DNA from: Bryobacterales bacterium
GTDB taxonomy: Bacteria > Acidobacteriota > Terriglobia > Bryobacterales > UBA6623
DNA: 57,154 nucleotides
Reading direction: 5' to 3'
NCBI GenBank assembly: GCA_028819235.1
Contig: JAPPMC010000259.1
Location: forward strand, 1-57,154
The position numbers were made by a program, and so were the translations under genes. Under the pieces are notes generated by a model. It saw nothing but the letters and a program-made list of their open reading frames with translations, ran no database searches and was not told the origin of the DNA. Position 1 is the first letter of the stretch. Every line of letters starts with the position of its first letter. Shown here piece by piece: positions 32,070-41,984 of this stretch.

Positions 32070-34071
32070 CGGCCAGCTGCTCAGGCTCGCGCGGCTCTAC
32101 GGCGTGCTCCCGTCGAACCGAGATGGCTTCCGGCGCGATCGGCAGGCCAGCACTGCCACACTGCTTGCAGTCCTGCAGAGCCTTGGCGCTCGGGTCCGCA
32201 GGCCGGACGACGCACGGCAAGAGGTCCGCCAAGCCTTGGTGGACCGATGGAGCCGGCTGGTCGAGCCCGTCTGCGTGGTGTGGCAGGGCGGCCCGCAACG
32301 TTGCGTCGTGCGCGTGCCCGGGTCAGCCGAGTCTGCCGGACTGCGTGTTTCCGTGGAGGCCGAGGATGGCGAAGTCCGCGAATGGTCGGTCGCTCCGGAG
32401 TCCCTGGGCGCGCGCCGCGCGGCAGAGGTGTGCGGAATCAGCTACCTCCGCGCGAGGGTGACGATTCCAGGTCCTCTACCGCTGGGTTACCACCGCTTGC
32501 GGGTCAGTGCGGCCGGGCGGAGTGACGAGGCACTGCTCATCCACGCCCCTCGTCGCTGTCCGGGCTTACCCCGGAGCTGGGGCGTCTTCGTGCCCCTCTA
32601 CGCTGTCCACTCGACCCGGTCGGGAGGAGTGGGGACATTCTCCGACCTTGGGCGCCTCGCCCGCTGGGTGCGCAGCCTCGGGGGAGGGCTGGTGGGCACG
32701 CTGCCGCTGCTGGCCACATTCTTGGACGAGCCGTTCGCCCCGAGCCCGTACACTCCGGTGAGCCGCCTCTTCTGGAACGAGCTCTTCGTCGATTTGGCCA
32801 GCCTCCCCGAATGGACGCCGGCCTTGGGTGGGATCGTCAACGACTCGGGCCGGCATGTCGACTACCGGCGGCACATGGGTGCAAAGCGCGCAGCTCTTCA
32901 GGCCGCACTGTCGCGCATTCCCGGCGTCCGACGGGCACAGCTGGCCCAGTTCGCAGCCCGGAATCCCGAGCTTCGCAGGTACGCTGCGTTCCGCGCGGGA
33001 CTCGAGAGGGGCTCAGACTGCAGTCGGGAGTTTGACCTAGCGGACCCGGCCTGCGCCTATCACGCCTATGCTCAGTGGATCGCAGGAGGCCAGTTGGCAG
33101 CAGCCGCCCGTGGGGAGTCGGGCGGAGGTCCGGGCTTGTACCTTGACCTGCCATTGGGAGTGCACCCGGATGGATACGACAGGATCCGCTATGCGGGCGT
33201 CTTCGCGACCGGCATGTCGGGCGGAGCGCCTCCCGACCGTTTCTTCAGCAAGGGCCAGAATTGGGGATTCGCGCCGTTGCATCCAGCGAAGGCTCGTGCA
33301 ACGGGCCATGAGTACTTCAGGGCCTGCCTGCGCCACCACATGCAGCACGCATCAGTCCTGCGAATTGACCATGTCATGGGCCTGCACCGCATGTACTGGA
33401 TCCCCGAGGGAATGGAAGGGGACCAAGGTGCCTACGTGCGCTCGCCGGCCGACGAGCTGTACGCAATAGTTTGCTTGGAGGCCGCACGCAGCGGCGCGGC
33501 GGTTGTTGGCGAGGACTTGGGGACAGTGCCGGAGTACGTGCGCCGTCGGATGGCCGAGCGTGGTGTCCGACGGATGTACGTGAGCCAGTTCAGCGTGCGC
33601 ACCAACACGCGCCCCGGGCTGCGCGCTCCCCCGCGCCAGTGCGTGGCGTCCGTCAACACCCACGACACAGCAATGTTCGCCGCATTCTGGGACGGACGGG
33701 ACATTGAGGAGCAAGTCGCGCTCGGCTTGCTCGGGTCGGAGCACGCCGTCGAGGCCCGGGCCAGCCGCGAACGGGTGAGGGAGTGCCTGCTGCGGCACCT
33801 CCGCCGTGCGGGCGCGATCGATGACGAGGCCGTCCCGTCCCCTGCAGCCCTGCTCCAGGCTTGCCTTGACTTTATTGCGGCATCGGCAGCCGAATGTGTC
33901 ATGGTGACACTAGAGGATCTGCTCGGCGAGGTCGAGCCGCAGAACACGCCTGGGACACACCACGAGCGGCCGAACTGGACACGCCGTGCGCGGCAGAGCC
34001 TAGAGGGCATCTTTTCCGATCCCCTCGTTCGTGCCGCGCTGGAGCGAGTGAATCGCGGGCGCCGATCATGA
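32062..34071 (+). CDS. malQ: 4-alpha-glucanotransferase (amylomaltase, GH77)
   Basis: Disproportionates maltooligosaccharides by transferring alpha-1,4-glucan segments; clears the short chains left by GlgP and GlgX. 669 residues: an N-terminal beta-rich extension (to about 165), then GH77 landmarks SWGVFVPLYAVHS, LPLLATFLDEPFAPSPYTPVSRLFWNE, YLDLPLGVHPDGYD, NWGFAPLHP, VLRIDHVMGLHRMYWIPEG (nucleophile Asp), AAVVGEDLGTVPEYVR (acid/base Glu) and SVNTHDTAMF. Overlap of 8 bp with glgX and a 33 bp gap to glgB show an operon. Confidence 0.93.
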
Positions 34072-34104
34072 CCTGATCCCACGGAGGCGTGGGCCACTAC
34101 ACGA

Positions 34105-35994
34105 ATGTTCCTGACGGAATGGGATCTCGGCCGCCTTGCCGCCGGATCGCACACCAAGAGCTACGAGAGCTTGGGGGCGCACCCTGCAAGCCTCGGAGGC
34201 CGGACTGGGACTCGGTTCGCCGTCTGGGCCCCTGGCGCGGATGCCGTCTCGGTGATCGGGAGCTTCAACTCTTGGGACAGTTCGCGGAATCCGATGCGCC
34301 GCCGGGATCCGGGAGGAGTCTGGGAAGCGTTCGTGGAGGGAGTGGGGGAGGGCGCCCTCTACAAGTACGCCGTCTCGTCCCAGCACGGGAGATTCCGGGC
34401 GGAGAAGGCTGATCCGTACGCCTTCGCCGCCGAGCGGCCCCCGCGGACGGCCTCGGTTGTCTACGACCTGTCACGCTTCAGGTGGTCGGACGGCAAGTGG
34501 ATGGCCGGCCGGGCCGCCCGGAACCGACACGACGCGCCGATCTCCGTCTACGAAGTCCATCTCGGCTCGTGGATGCGCTCCTCCGACCTCAACGGGGCCC
34601 GGCCGGGCTACGAGAGGCTAGCGGACCGTCTGGCTGAGTACGCTGCCGCGATGGATTTCACGCACGTGGAGCTGCTCCCGGTCATGGAGCACCCGTTCGG
34701 GGGATCTTGGGGTTATCAGACGACCGCGTACTTCGCACCTACTAGCCGGTTCGGAAGCCCAAGGCACTTCATGGCCTTCGTCGACTGCCTACACCGCCGC
34801 GGCCTGGGGGTGATCTTGGACTGGGCACCGGCACATTTCCCCGATGATGGGCACGCCCTCGCGCGGTTCGACGGAACGTGCCTCTATGAGCACCCCGACC
34901 CGCGGAGGGGCCGGCATCCGCACTGGGGGACGCTGGTGTTCGACCACGACCGCCGGGAAGTGGCGAACTTCCTGACTTCGAGCGCGCTCTTCTGGCTCGA
35001 CAAGTACCACGTGGACGGCATCCGCGTGGACGCGGTCGCCTCAATGCTGTACCTGGACTATGGGCGTGGGGATGGGGAGTGGCTGCCGAATCGTCACGGG
35101 GGCAGGGAGAATCTGGGGGCGGTGGCATTCCTCAAGGGCCTCAACGAGGAGGTCTACCGGGAGTTCCCCGACGTCATGATGGTGGCCGAGGAATCCACCG
35201 CTTGGCCAAGGGTCTCCGGGCCGACCTCAGGGGGCGGGCTGGGTTTCGGCTTCAAGTGGAACTTGGGGTGGATGCACGACACCCTCGGCTTCATGCGCCT
35301 CGATCCGGTCCACCGAAAGCACCATCAAGAAAAGCTCACGTTCAGCATCCTGTATGCCTTCACGGAGAACTTCGTGCTGCCCTTCTCTCACGACGAGGTT
35401 GTGCACGGGAAGGGCTCCATGTTGGCGAAGATGCCCGGGGACCGGTGGGGCAGGTTTGCCAGCTTGCGGCTGCTGTATGCGTACATGTTTGCCCATCCGG
35501 GCAAGAAGCTGCTATTCATGGGCAGCGAGTTCGGCCAGCCCAGCGAATGGAGTCACCAGCGGGGCTTGGACTGGCACGTGGCGGAACGCCCGGCCCACTG
35601 CGGCCTGCAGCGGCTGGTGCGAGACCTTAACCGTCTCTACCGGTCCCGCGAGGCGCTTTACGTGCTCGACTCCGATGCGGGCGGCTTCGCATGGCTGGAC
35701 TGCGAGGATTACGATTCCAGCGTGCTGAGCTGGCTGCGGACGGGCAAGGAGCCTAGCGAGATCGTGGCGGTGGTGTGCAACTTCACCCCCGTGTTGAGAG
35801 AAGACTATCGAGTCGGCTTGCCCTTGCCAGGGCCTTGGAAGGAGGTTCTCAACACCGATTCGGCACACTATAGCGGATCGAATCTGGGGAATCTGGGCGG
35901 TGTGGATGCGGAGGAGCGGCCGCATCGGGGACAGCCATGTTCGGCCAGCGTGACGCTGCCCCCGCTGGCGGCCCTGTATCTTGAACCGGCCTGA
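34105..35994 (+). CDS. glgB: 1,4-alpha-glucan branching enzyme (GH13)
   Basis: Introduces alpha-1,6 branches into glycogen. 629 residues: CBM48 (TGTRFAVWAPGADAVSVIGSFNSWD), then the barrel with ISVYEVHLGSW, FTHVELLPVMEHPFGGSWGYQ, region I VILDWAPAHF, region II VDGIRVDAVASMLYLDYGR (nucleophile Asp), region III MMVAEESTAWP (Glu) and region IV LPFSHDEVVHGKGS, plus FMGSEFGQPSEWSH. These are the branching-enzyme-specific versions of the GH13 regions. The N-terminal N1 domain of long forms is absent (short form). Third gene of glgX-malQ-glgB. Confidence 0.94.
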   Translation: MFLTEWDLGRLAAGSHTKSYESLGAHPASLGGRTGTRFAVWAPGADAVSVIGSFNSWDSSRNPMRRRDPGGVWEAFVEGVGEGALYKYAVSSQHGRFRAEKADPYAFAAERPPRTASVVYDLSRFRWSDGKWMAGRAARNRHDAPISVYEVHLGSWMRSSDLNGARPGYERLADRLAEYAAAMDFTHVELLPVMEHPFGGSWGYQTTAYFAPTSRFGSPRHFMAFVDCLHRRGLGVILDWAPAHFPDDGHALARFDGTCLYEHPDPRRGRHPHWGTLVFDHDRREVANFLTSSALFWLDKYHVDGIRVDAVASMLYLDYGRGDGEWLPNRHGGRENLGAVAFLKGLNEEVYREFPDVMMVAEESTAWPRVSGPTSGGGLGFGFKWNLGWMHDTLGFMRLDPVHRKHHQEKLTFSILYAFTENFVLPFSHDEVVHGKGSMLAKMPGDRWGRFASLRLLYAYMFAHPGKKLLFMGSEFGQPSEWSHQRGLDWHVAERPAHCGLQRLVRDLNRLYRSREALYVLDSDAGGFAWLDCEDYDSSVLSWLRTGKEPSEIVAVVCNFTPVLREDYRVGLPLPGPWKEVLNTDSAHYSGSNLGNLGGVDAEERPHRGQPCSASVTLPPLAALYLEPA

Positions 35995-36204
35995 CGCCGG
36001 CGTGAGCACCTGTGCGCGAACAGATGGCCGTCGGGAGAGCCCGCTGGCCGGACGATTCCTGCCCGCTTGGCCGCCTGGCCCGCGGAGGCCTCCCAGAGGC
36101 CCGTCCCCCGACGTTGTTTCCCGGCTGAGCAGAGAGCCAGCTTGATCCGGTGCTTGGATCGTCGGTGCTGGCACCCTACGGGTCGGGTGCTATGATTCGA
36201 GTGC

Positions 36205-36378
36205 TCCGAGGTGCCCGGTAGGGCTCAAAAGGGAAGTCCGGTGAGAATCCGGCGCGGTCCCGCCACTGTGAGCGGCGAGCCACGCAGAAACGCCAGTGGG
36301 GTCTTGACCCTGCGAAGGCCTGCGCGGCGTGGGCGAGCGATGCTCCCCGCAGTCGCAAGCCAGGAGACCTGCCCCGGA
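36205..36378 (+). promoter_or_regulatory. Cobalamin riboswitch
   Basis: Recognised by ordered consensus elements: GGTGCCC...GGG (P3-region), AGGGAAGTCCGGTGAGAATC, CGGCGCGGTCCCGCCACTGT, and the B12 box GCCAGGAGACCTGCC near 36359-36373. It precedes the B12 importer genes by about 165 nt. Binding of adenosyl- or methylcobalamin should switch off expression of the operon. No clear terminator follows, so control of translation or a distal platform is likely. Confidence 0.93.
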
Positions 36379-36541
36379 GTGGTTTGCGCGCAAGCGTCCG
36401 CGAGGAACGGATGGGCGTCTCCGGCCTTGATCAATGCCTGTCAGCCCCTGAGGGCCGACTTGGGCTCCCTCACTTGCGGGCGGGACGCAGAACGTTCCCT
36501 AGGCAGGCGCCAGCCGCGGGGCTCAGTCAGGTGCCGGGCAC

Positions 36542-37531
36542 GTGAGTTGGCCCACCCGCGTCGGGATATCCGTCCAAGTGATGGTGTGCGCCTTGTTGCT
36601 AGTGGCTGCAATTCGGAATGTGCGCGGCCAGCCCTCCGCGCTACACCGCGACTTGAGGGTTCCCGTGGCCCTTGGGCAGGGCGCCTTTCCGCGCCACGCT
36701 CTCGACGCATTCGGAAAGCTCCTCGGCCTTCCCATCGCTCCTAGGACTCTGGGATCTCAGGCGCTCACGACAGATGAGTTCTTGTTCGCGGTCGTGCCGG
36801 GCGAGACGATCACGGTCGTGAGTCCCTACGCTACCGACCCGCAGCACAGTCACGTAAGCGATGTTGCGAAGAGTATGGATCTCGGGATGGCGGTGGATGT
36901 CGAGGCCGTCGCGCTGCGCCGCCCAGAACTGATGCTGGTTTCGCACACTTCCAGAGCCGACTATGCCGGGCTATTGCGCGCGGTTGGCGTAGAGCCCTTT
37001 CGAATGATGACGATCTTTTCCGATCTGGAATCGATCGCGGATTCCCTGGAGGTCACTGGCCACTTGTCCGGGCAGAACCATGATGCCCGCCGGGAAGTGG
37101 CCCGCCTTCGCGAGAGGATCGCGGCCGCCCGGGCGCTCCGCCGTCCAGGCACTGCCCGCATAAAGGTGCTTGCGTATTCCGGGTATTCGCTGACCTACGG
37201 TCGTGGCTCGCTGTTCGATCACATCGTGACAGACCTTGGCGCCGTCAATCTGGCCGCGGAGCGGGGTGTAGGTGCCGTAGGCGCGATCTCGAGCGAGCAG
37301 GTCGCTGCGTGGAACCCCGATTGGATCGTAGCTGGCTTAGGCGCAGGACAGGATGCGGACGCGGTCCGCGCCAGACTGCTCGGAGATTCGGGTGTGGCCG
37401 TCTCAACCGCCGGACACTTGGGCCAGGTCCTCCTGCTCGAGAGCCGCACATTCGGTTCCATGTCCCACCACGCTGTGGTGATGATGGAGCGGATCGCCGA
37501 GGCCATCCATGGAAGGACAGCCGGTCTATGA
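36542..37531 (+). CDS. btuF: Cobalamin ABC transporter substrate-binding protein
   Basis: Periplasmic binding protein of the BtuF/FhuD-type (class III) with two lobes joined by a long helix. 329 residues from GTG 36542; a signal-peptide-like stretch (MVCALLLVAAIRNVRG) begins at ATG 36581, an alternative start. Core motifs: DVAKSMDLGMAVDVEAVALRRPELML, SDLESIADSLEVTGHLSGQ, VLAYSGYSLTYGRGSLFDHIVTDLGAVNLA and SEQVAAWNPDWIVAGLG, all usual for BtuF-like proteins. Directly after a cobalamin riboswitch and before permease and ATPase genes, with an ATGA overlap into the permease, so B12 or a corrinoid is the expected ligand. Confidence 0.88.
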   Translation: MSWPTRVGISVQVMVCALLLVAAIRNVRGQPSALHRDLRVPVALGQGAFPRHALDAFGKLLGLPIAPRTLGSQALTTDEFLFAVVPGETITVVSPYATDPQHSHVSDVAKSMDLGMAVDVEAVALRRPELMLVSHTSRADYAGLLRAVGVEPFRMMTIFSDLESIADSLEVTGHLSGQNHDARREVARLRERIAAARALRRPGTARIKVLAYSGYSLTYGRGSLFDHIVTDLGAVNLAAERGVGAVGAISSEQVAAWNPDWIVAGLGAGQDADAVRARLLGDSGVAVSTAGHLGQVLLLESRTFGSMSHHAVVMMERIAEAIHGRTAGL

Positions 37532-38586
37532 GGGCCTCACCTTGGATTGGCTCGGGCCCTTTCCTGTGGCTGCTAGCCGGAGGCGCGCTGACAGTGGTCG
37601 CGATTGCCGGCGTGGCCGTCGGCAGCACTGAAATTGGCTGGGCGTCGGCGGTGAGGGCGCTGGCTGCAGGAGCCATGCCCGGCGGATGGGTGGACGCAGG
37701 TGCGGTAACTGATGCTGAGCGGGCGATCATATGGCAGATTCGTCTGCCCCGAGTTCTGGTAGCCGCGCTGGCCGGCTGCGGCTTGGCCGTTGCAGGCGTT
37801 CAAGTGCAGGCAGTATTCCGGAATCCACTCGCCGAGCCCAGCGTGATCGGGTGCAGCCAGGGAGCCGCCTTGGGAGCCGTGATCGCGTTTGTCACCCAGC
37901 TGTCTACCCGTTCGACACTGTGGCTTCCACTGTTCGCCTTTGCCGGTGCGCTCATTGCGCTGTTCGGTGTGCACGCAATGGCCACTAGGGCGGGGAAGAC
38001 TCCTGTGGCGACACTGCTGCTGGCGGGAATCGCGCTGGGATCGCTGATGACGGCGGGCACGTCGCTGCTGATATCGCTGAGCCTGGTCGACTGGCAGGTC
38101 ACCTCCGAGATCGTCTTCTGGCTGATGGGCGGGCTTGACGGGCGCTCGTGGGACCACGTGTGGGCCTGTGCCCCGTTCGTCGCAACGGGAGTCTCGCTCG
38201 CCTGGTGGTACATGCGGGATCTTGATCTGATGCTTCTTGGAGAAGAGACCGCGGCTTCGCTCGGCGTGGACGTGGAGCGCGTCAAGCGGGCCGTGCTGGG
38301 AATGGCCGCGATGTTGACCGGGGCGGCAGTGGCCGTCAGCGGCGTTGTCGGGTTCGTGGGGCTCGTCGTGCCCCACGTGATGCGCATTCTCCTCGGCCCT
38401 AGCCACCGCGCCCTGCTTCCTGCCAGCGGCCTGGTGGGGTCCGCGTTCCTGATTGCGTGCGACATACTGGCGCGCACGCTCCGCGCCCCAGGCGAGCTGC
38501 GTCTCGGAGTGGTGACCGCGCTATTCGGCGCGCCGCTCTTCCTGTACCTCTTGCGCAAGAGGCATGTTGAGATGGGGCTCTCTTGA
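37528..38586 (+). CDS. btuC: Cobalamin ABC transporter permease (FecCD family)
   Basis: 352 residues from ATG 37528, with about ten hydrophobic segments. FecCD/BtuC landmarks: RLPRVLVAALAGCGLAVAGVQ (first signature), FRNPLAEPSVIGCSQGAALG, GIALGSLMTAGTSLLIS, WLMGGLDGRSW, LGEETAASLGVDVERVK (cytoplasmic loop contacting the ATPase), VGFVGLVVPHVMRILLGPSHR and GELRLGVVTALFGAPLFLYLL. ATG overlaps the btuF stop and the stop overlaps the ATPase start, so the three are translationally coupled. Ligand inferred from the riboswitch. Confidence 0.92.
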   Translation: MRASPWIGSGPFLWLLAGGALTVVAIAGVAVGSTEIGWASAVRALAAGAMPGGWVDAGAVTDAERAIIWQIRLPRVLVAALAGCGLAVAGVQVQAVFRNPLAEPSVIGCSQGAALGAVIAFVTQLSTRSTLWLPLFAFAGALIALFGVHAMATRAGKTPVATLLLAGIALGSLMTAGTSLLISLSLVDWQVTSEIVFWLMGGLDGRSWDHVWACAPFVATGVSLAWWYMRDLDLMLLGEETAASLGVDVERVKRAVLGMAAMLTGAAVAVSGVVGFVGLVVPHVMRILLGPSHRALLPASGLVGSAFLIACDILARTLRAPGELRLGVVTALFGAPLFLYLLRKRHVEMGLS

Positions 38587-39362
38587 TGCTCAAGCTGGAT
38601 CGCGTTGGCAAGAGAATCGCCGGGCGGTGGCTCGTGCGCGACGTTACGTTTGAGGTCGCTCCGAGCCGGGTTACTGCCTTGGTGGGCCCGAACGGATCGG
38701 GCAAGTCCACCCTTCTGCGACTGCTCGCCGGCCTTTGGCAACCGTCGGAGGGAACGGTTTGGGTGGACGGGACTGATGCTGCGGGAATGACCCGCCGCGA
38801 CTTGGCCTCCCGCATCGGGTACGTCAGTCAGGCCAGCCACATTGGGGTGCCGTTCACGGTCCGCGAAGCGGTCCTCATGGGGCGGCACCCGCATCTGGGG
38901 CGGTTCCAGTCGCCTGGACGACAGGATCTGGAAGCCGTTGAGCGAGCCCTAGCGCGGGCCGATGTGCTGCACTTGGCGGACCGCCCGGTCAATCGGCTTT
39001 CCGGCGGCGAGCTGCAACGAGCCGTGGTCGCGCGGTGCCTGGCGACGGAGGCCAAGGCGATCCTGCTCGACGAGCCGACGGCGAGCCTGGACTTGGAGCA
39101 CTGCCTCGAGATCCACCAACTCTTGCGGGACTTGGTCGCCGGCGGCAGCTCAGTGGTGGTCGCGCTGCACGACCTGAACGCAGTCTTGCGCTGGGCAGAT
39201 TGGGCCGTCGTGCTGGATCGGGGCAGGGTGGTGGCGACCGGGCGCCCCGACTTAGTGCTCACCCCTGGAAATGTCGCGGCGGTCTTTGGGGTTGACCTTG
39301 AGCGATTCCGATCCGAAAGGGGGGTCGAGAGCTTGGTATTCCACCGTCCCGAGGCTTCGTAG
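38586..39362 (+). CDS. btuD: Cobalamin ABC transporter ATP-binding protein
   Basis: 258 residues. Walker A GPNGSGKST, Q-loop YVSQASHIGVPFTVREAVLMGRHPH, ABC signature LSGGELQR, Walker B AILLDEPTASLD and H-loop VVALHDLN are all present. The layout is that of the BtuD/FhuC/HmuV branch. ATG 38586 overlaps the permease stop by one base; a TTG one codon earlier is less likely. Powers import of B12 by the BtuFC pair. No TonB-dependent outer-membrane B12 receptor is encoded in this operon. Confidence 0.93.
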   Translation: MLKLDRVGKRIAGRWLVRDVTFEVAPSRVTALVGPNGSGKSTLLRLLAGLWQPSEGTVWVDGTDAAGMTRRDLASRIGYVSQASHIGVPFTVREAVLMGRHPHLGRFQSPGRQDLEAVERALARADVLHLADRPVNRLSGGELQRAVVARCLATEAKAILLDEPTASLDLEHCLEIHQLLRDLVAGGSSVVVALHDLNAVLRWADWAVVLDRGRVVATGRPDLVLTPGNVAAVFGVDLERFRSERGVESLVFHRPEAS

Positions 39363-39468
39363 GAACGCTTGGCACTGAATGCACCGCCAGTGAAAATGGT
39401 GGACCGTCATTGCCTGACGGAACGTCCAATCCAGCTTTCGGAAGTCCTCTGCCGGTAACGGGCCAGCC

Positions 39469-39544
<76 letters not shown>

Positions 39545-39781
39545 GCAAGCTCAGCCCCTCCATCATCGCAGACCGCCAGTGGCATGTCAAAGCTCGGGGG
39601 GCCAGCGGGCCATCGCCGAGAACGTACCGTGTTCACGGCGGCGCTACGACCAAATCCCGGTCGTGGCCACAGGTGACGGCAAGGTCGAGCGCACTGATGC
39701 GTGCTGCGCCTGAAGCCGCGATGCTTTGGCACTATTCCAGTTAGTTGCGGACTCCGCTTCGTCCGGCTGACTCCATTGGGG

Positions 39782-40014
39782 CGGTTCGATGAGTCTTCGG
39801 TGGGGCTCCATCCGCGCGACATCGATCACCATGCTCCACCGACTTTGGGACAAAGGCAACTCGGTGCTCGTCGTGGAACACGACACATCCATCATCCGCG
39901 CGGCGGACTGGATCATCGACATCGGCCCCGAAGTGGTTGGAACGGCGGAACTGTCGTCGCCGAAGGGACTCCGGAGACCGTTACGGCAAAAAACGCGACC
40001 AGCCATACAGGACG
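39782..40014 (+). pseudogene. UvrA C-terminal fragment (frameshifted relic)
   Basis: Three pieces of a UvrA-type excinuclease ATPase are readable in order but in alternating frames: FDESSVGLHPRDID (39785-39826, Walker B region; the normal DEP is DES here), then MLHRLWDKGNSVLVVEHD and IRAADWIIDIGP (about 39828-39930, H-loop region), then GGTVVAEGTPETVT (about 39942-39986). The upstream majority of the gene and the downstream end are missing. The S-V-G-L-H-P-R-D form recalls UvrA2-type paralogues. It is the tail of a lost gene and cannot be functional. Confidence 0.82.
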
Positions 40015-40269
40015 CTCTCTGAATGAATGGTTGAGGCTGTGCGAGATGGTCTTCGGTTCGCCTTTGGACCTGCGCCACAACGACCGGATCGCACTATGGC
40101 CGTTGAGCGCCCGGTTGCTCCACCCGGCCTGCACGCGCGAGTCGCTGGACGCTAGCTCCCTTGAGACATCATTATTGATGAGGGGATGGTCTTGGAGGGA
40201 AACGCCGCTGCCAGGGCAGCGTTCGGCGGGAGCCACAATTGGGCATGACACGAGCCCGATGGAAGGACC

Positions 40270-41418
40270 ATGAGAGAGATAACTCGAAAGACGGTGTTCC
40301 GAAGGATCGCGGCGGTCCTAGTTCTGCTGATTGTGGCGGGCGGGCTCGGGCTGTGGTGGATCATGCAGCAGCCGATGTACCGGCCGCCCGGCCTCGCCCA
40401 GATGGACATCAAGGATCCGATAGGTGCTTCCGCGGATCTCACCGACGCGGATTCGAGAGTCTCTCGCGGCCGGTGGGAAGTCGAGCCCGGCGTCGAGCTC
40501 TCGCATTTCTCGGTCGGGGAGGGCACGAACATCCTCGTGGTCCACGGTGGGCCCGGTATCCCGCAAACCGCGTCCGCACCCGCCTTTGACGTGCTCGGAG
40601 ACGCCTACCGGCTGCATTACTACGCACAGCGTGGTACCGGGGAATCCTTCAGGCCGACGTTCGACTTCTCTGGCAGTCGATGGGCGAGCATTCAGGCGCT
40701 TGAGGGGACGCTCGGCATCGGACAGCAGCTGGCCGACATCGAACGGATTCGCCGGTTGCTCGGCGACCAGCGACTCATCCTGGTCGGCCACTCGTACGGC
40801 GCCCTCCTCGCGGCCCTATACGCCGCAGAAATGCCTGATCGCGTAATGGCTCTTTTGCTCATCGCACCCGCCGACCTCGTCGTCTTCCCCTCGTTGCACG
40901 GCGGGCTGTTTGACAACCTACGGGACCGACTGGCGGAGGCCGAGCGGACGGCCTACGATGCCTGGCTGGAGGAATACCTGGACCTTGGCGAAATCTTCAC
41001 CGAAACCGAGGCCGAGCTGGCCGGTCGAGATTCGGAACTGATCCACTTCTTTGAGGCGGCCGGCTGGGAAGCGCCGGCCGCCGTCTCGCCTCCGCCCAGT
41101 CAGGTTGGTGCCTGGCACGCCCGCGCCCAGTATTTCTCGATGGGCCTCCGCCACGACTACTCGGATGCGCTGGGGCGGATCACGGCCCCGACCCTGGTCG
41201 TCCACGGCGGAGACGATCTCCAGCCGATCGAAGTGGCCGAGGACTATTGCCGCTGGATCGCGGACAGCGAAATCGTGACCATTCCGGGCGCCGGGCACTT
41301 CCCACACTACACGCACGGTGAGGCCCTCGCCCCTGTGGTTCGTGCGTTCCTGGATGGACTGACGGACGGGAAAGGGCGGCCAGTGGGGTTAATGAGTAAC
41401 CCGGCTAGGGAGAGATGA
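40270..41418 (+). CDS. Alpha/beta hydrolase (proline iminopeptidase-like), membrane-anchored
   Basis: 382 residues. An N-terminal transmembrane segment (VFRRIAAVLVLLIVAGGLGLWW, about 9-30) anchors it with the catalytic domain outside. Alpha/beta-hydrolase motifs: oxyanion-hole HGGPG (about residue 93), YYAQRGTGES, nucleophile elbow GHSYGA (Ser in VGHSYGALLAAL), the acid in LVVHGGDDLQP and the catalytic His in IPGAGHFPH. HGGPG plus the D-Q-R-G-type loop place it near prolyl iminopeptidases and other S33 hydrolases. GGAAGGACC provides the ribosome binding site directly before ATG. Substrate unknown; peptide or ester. Stands alone. Confidence 0.82.
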   Translation: MREITRKTVFRRIAAVLVLLIVAGGLGLWWIMQQPMYRPPGLAQMDIKDPIGASADLTDADSRVSRGRWEVEPGVELSHFSVGEGTNILVVHGGPGIPQTASAPAFDVLGDAYRLHYYAQRGTGESFRPTFDFSGSRWASIQALEGTLGIGQQLADIERIRRLLGDQRLILVGHSYGALLAALYAAEMPDRVMALLLIAPADLVVFPSLHGGLFDNLRDRLAEAERTAYDAWLEEYLDLGEIFTETEAELAGRDSELIHFFEAAGWEAPAAVSPPPSQVGAWHARAQYFSMGLRHDYSDALGRITAPTLVVHGGDDLQPIEVAEDYCRWIADSEIVTIPGAGHFPHYTHGEALAPVVRAFLDGLTDGKGRPVGLMSNPARER

Positions 41419-41984
41419 AGCGGTCGAGCGTAGCGATCTAGTTGAACAGACGGTTTGTGAACTTCCTGACCTCGGCGCACTTGGTGACATTCGTGTCCGT
41501 GTAGAGGCCGGACCCCTTCCCTTGCCGTTGGGCCGGGTGCTGCTCGGGCCGGTCGATCTCGAAGGCGAGGAGCTCGATCTGCGCTGGAAGAACCAGGTGC
41601 CGAAGCTCCGCACCTTCTAGGCAGGCAGGACCAACCCCGCCAGGCAGAACACCGGACTCTCGCTGTGCCCGGGAACTTGCCGGCTGACGTACCGGACGAA
41701 TTCGTGGAGGAAGGCGAAGTAGGTTACGGGCAGGCCTCGACAGAACACGAAGGCCCGTGCCGGAGCACGGGCCTCGGAAAGAGGGCAAGGCTAAGGACTT
41801 GCGTCCCAACTGGGACGATACTTCATTGATCAGGAGATGTCACGCCTCGGGAGCAGTTGACGATTTGGACCCCGGTATACGGAGAAACCGCCGAGAATCA
41901 GAATCGTTTCGTGCACCTCAGACGATCGGACCATCGCCCTGAGGGGCGGCCTTGGGCGTGTCGTCCGGTTGGCTAGGGATCTGC
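41419..41984. other. Gap with a start-less open frame
   Basis: No gene called. A plus-strand frame from about 41403 to 41620 stays open for about 70 codons without a start codon (VEQTVCELPDLGALGD... DLEGEELDLRWKNQVPKL) and ends in TAG, which looks like the 3' end of a lost coding region. I do not recognise the family. The rest up to the permease gene is featureless. Confidence 0.3.

Noticed and set aside
37309..37527. 73-codon N-terminal extension of the B12 permease
   Set aside because: It lies wholly inside btuF in another phase; the permease begins at ATG 37528 with an ATGA overlap.
39398..39423. CCGTCA-TTGCC-TGACGG hairpin after btuD as a terminator
   Set aside because: The 6-bp stem is short and is not followed by a T-run.
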